Of a stretch of 64,000 nt of DNA, positions 62,348 to 64,000 are shown piece after piece. The translations under genes and the position numbers were made by a program. How positions within the stretch are numbered: position 1 is the first letter of the stretch; every line of letters begins with the position of its first letter. The DNA is from Clostridium sp. MCC353 (GTDB lineage Bacteria; Bacillota; Clostridia; Lachnospirales; Lachnospiraceae), in contig NZ_WQPN01000003.1 in the NCBI RefSeq assembly GCF_018785315.1, positions 1-64,000 of the forward strand, given 5' to 3'. A model generated the notes under the pieces. It searched no databases. It was not told the origin of the DNA and saw nothing but the letters and a program-made list of their open reading frames with translations.

Positions 62348-62920
62348 TTATTTCATCAATATCTCATCCAGCCCCCGCTTGGGCACATAATGCACCTGGT
62401 TTTCATCCCGGTAGTACTTCACGTCTCCATCTTCCCCTACGGGCACGATCACCACTTCTTCCTTGGGTTTTCCAAGAGCCAGCACCAGATCGATGCTGTA
62501 ACGCTCCGTATCTATGGCTAACGCCTCCGCTAACTGGCTGCGCTGGACATTGGCCAGCATACATCCGCCGTAGCCCTTTTCCACCGCTCCAAGCATGATG
62601 GTCTGGGCCGCGATGCCGTCGTCCACCGGTTTATTCTTCGCCAAATCCAGGTCACAGCAGATCAGGATATAGGCGCTGGGCCGCTCTCCCGGTTCCGGTC
62701 CGTCCCAGTCGGGAAGGGCTCCCGCCCATCCCAGCGTGGCAAATACCTTTTCGTTCTCTTCCGGGGTGTTGATTATCTTGAATTTTAAAGCCTGGGAATT
62801 GGCCGTTGAAGCGGTCAAACGGGCCAGATCCACAAGTTCCATCAACTCTTCATCCGTGATCCGCACATCCTCATAGAAGCGGCGGTAGGTGCGGCACCGC
62901 TTAACTAACTCAGATAACAT
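62348..62920 (-). CDS. Nitroreductase family protein
   Basis: 190 residues. The FMN-binding opening is RCRTYRRFYEDVRITDEELM (usually R-S-x-R-x-F), then LARLTASTANSQALKF and GYGGCMLANVQRSQLAEALA with LVLALGKPKEEV. A flavoenzyme reducing nitro groups, quinones or similar acceptors with NAD(P)H. A 12-nt gap separates it from nrdD upstream, so it is likely co-transcribed. Confidence 0.9.
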   Translation of the reverse strand: MLSELVKRCRTYRRFYEDVRITDEELMELVDLARLTASTANSQALKFKIINTPEENEKVFATLGWAGALPDWDGPEPGERPSAYILICCDLDLAKNKPVDDGIAAQTIMLGAVEKGYGGCMLANVQRSQLAEALAIDTERYSIDLVLALGKPKEEVVIVPVGEDGDVKYYRDENQVHYVPKRGLDEILMK

Positions 62921-62931
62921 AAGCCCCTCCT

Positions 62932-64000
62932 CTATTTCGTCTCCGTAAATTTTCTGATATTGCTGGCATTGACGTACTTCTTAACCTGGCCGTCCTTTAC
63001 CACTACCAGGGTAGGCGCCTGCATGATGCCGAATTTTCCGGTCAGATCCGGATTTTCCTCCGCATCCACCACCTGATAGTCAACTCCCTTTAAGAATTCC
63101 TTGGCGATCTTACAGTTGGGGCAGGTCTTGGTGGTGAATAAAAAGGTTCCCACCGGCACATCCTTGTCAGTCCGGGCCGCCGCCTCTGTGATCTTCGCAG
63201 CCGTTTCCGGCCCCTTTTTCAGCGCGGAATTAGGCACATCATAGGTGGTGCGGTTCTTGTATTCCTGGGTCTTTCCTTCGTTCCAGTTCTTAACCGGGCG
63301 GTAATAACCGGTGATGCGGCTGTAAACCTCCGCCTCTTTTCCACAGATCGGACAGGTAAAATGCTCTCCTGACAGATATCCATGGTCTTTACAGATGGAA
63401 TAGGTCGGTGACAGGGTATAATAAGGCAGCTTGTAGTTTTCAGCAATGGTATGCACCAGCTTGGCAGCCGCCTGCCAGTCAGGCAGCTTCTCTCCCAGGA
63501 ACGCATGGAATACGGTTCCCGAGGTGTATAAGGTCTGAAGTTCATCCTGAACGTCCAGGGCTTCAAACACATCGGCCGTATAGTCAACCGGCAGATGGGA
63601 GCTGTTGGTATAGTAAGGGGTATCCCCGTTGTGGCCTGCCGTCTTGATTCCCGGATAACGGTCCACGTCATGTTTTGCCAGACGGTAGGTGGTGGATTCC
63701 GCAGGAGTTGCCTCCAGGTTGTAGAGGTCGCCGTATTCCTCCTGGTAAACCACCAGGCGTTCCCTCATGTGGTTTAATACGTCCTTGGTAAATTCCTGTG
63801 TCTTAGGATGGGTCAAATCTTCGCCCAGCCACTTGGCATTGAGTCCCACTTCGTTCATGCCGATCAGGCCGATGGTTGAGAAATGGTTCTCAAATGTTCC
63901 CAGATACCGTTTGGTATAGGGATACAGTCCGCTGTCCAGCAGCTTTGTGATAACTTCTCTCTTAGCTTTTAAGGAACGGGCTGAAATATCCATCATCCGG
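62932..64000 (-). CDS. nrdD: Anaerobic ribonucleoside-triphosphate reductase NrdD, C-terminal part with thioredoxin-like fusion
   Basis: The gene enters from beyond the right edge; about 355 C-terminal residues are seen. Class III features are GLIGMNEVGLNAKWLGEDL, YTSGTVFHAFLGEKLPDW and TLSPTYSICKDHGYLSGEHF. The zinc-site half CPICGKEAEVYSRITGYYRP holds the glycyl-radical Gly (ITGY) near residue 229. After a linker a thioredoxin/glutaredoxin-like domain follows (VGTFLFTTKTCPNCKIAKEF, with CPNC, and IMQAPTLVVVKDGQ). Makes dNTPs in anaerobiosis; needs the activase NrdG, not in the window. Confidence 0.93.
   Translation of the reverse strand, partial: RMMDISARSLKAKREVITKLLDSGLYPYTKRYLGTFENHFSTIGLIGMNEVGLNAKWLGEDLTHPKTQEFTKDVLNHMRERLVVYQEEYGDLYNLEATPAESTTYRLAKHDVDRYPGIKTAGHNGDTPYYTNSSHLPVDYTADVFEALDVQDELQTLYTSGTVFHAFLGEKLPDWQAAAKLVHTIAENYKLPYYTLSPTYSICKDHGYLSGEHFTCPICGKEAEVYSRITGYYRPVKNWNEGKTQEYKNRTTYDVPNSALKKGPETAAKITEAAARTDKDVPVGTFLFTTKTCPNCKIAKEFLKGVDYQVVDAEENPDLTGKFGIMQAPTLVVVKDGQVKKYVNASNIRKFTETK

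Overview
The window looks like a chromosome segment from an anaerobic gut-type Firmicute of the Lachnospiraceae (Clostridium cluster XIVa, Enterocloster/Lacrimispora/Hungatella-like). This is inferred from the gene content: an anaerobic class III ribonucleotide reductase, acetate kinase, a sodium-dependent NSS transporter, a SigI/RsgI pair, CotH, DUF3793-flavodoxin, and many carbohydrate operons with LacI/GntR control. No rRNA, tRNA or CRISPR array was seen.

Layout. 1-0.8 kb: an AT-rich RelB/YafQ-type toxin-antitoxin operon with an exact operator/promoter. 0.9-5.4 kb: LacZ and three small conserved proteins. 5.4-11.8 kb: an accessory island. It holds a frameshifted small gene, an AT-rich operon of zinc-ribbon lipoproteins, the 5' fragment of a group II intron abutting the terminator hairpin of an IS1182-family element, and that IS1182 element, itself broken by a decayed IS110-family insertion. 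11.8-19.4 kb: split transketolase, a FadR-type GntR regulator, a UroD-like protein, a TIM-barrel isomerase and a complete TRAP transporter, linked by a shared operator-like motif. 19.6-34 kb: a ten-gene operon (ABC importer, sulfatase, dehydrogenases, isomerase, GH65 phosphorylase, beta-phosphoglucomutase, GH13_18 phosphorylase) headed by two paralogous LacI regulators sharing one operator type. 34-35.4 kb: a decayed choline-binding-repeat protein and an Ltp-type lipoprotein. 35.4-42.2 kb: a second sugar ABC operon with HutC-type GntR, HAD phosphatase, nucleoside hydrolase and isomerase. 42.4-45.9 kb: iron alcohol dehydrogenase plus an ion-transporter-like permease under a MerR regulator with a typical 19-bp-spacer promoter. 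46-47.8 kb: a BspA-like leucine-rich-repeat lipoprotein.

48.3-54.4 kb is the most unusual region. sigI-rsgI is followed by an operon for a lipoprotein that carries an RsgI-like ectodomain and 13 perfect-length 15-residue Asp/Tyr/Asn repeats, then a VTC-type polyphosphate polymerase, a DUF4956 membrane protein and a CotH kinase. Both operons have the same SigI-like promoter (CGACCCC, 19 bp, CGTA). This points to one autoregulated cell-envelope or spore-surface regulon.

54.4-56 kb: flavodoxin and DUF3793 with three GTTAGC-N4-GCTAAC operators and a possible structured RNA, probably an iron-responsive module. 56-64 kb: acetate kinase, NSS transporter, M20 amidohydrolase, a SEDS-like protein with its PadR regulator, a nitroreductase, and the C-terminal part of NrdD fused to a thioredoxin-like domain. 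Three families of short palindromic intergenic repeats are scattered through the window.
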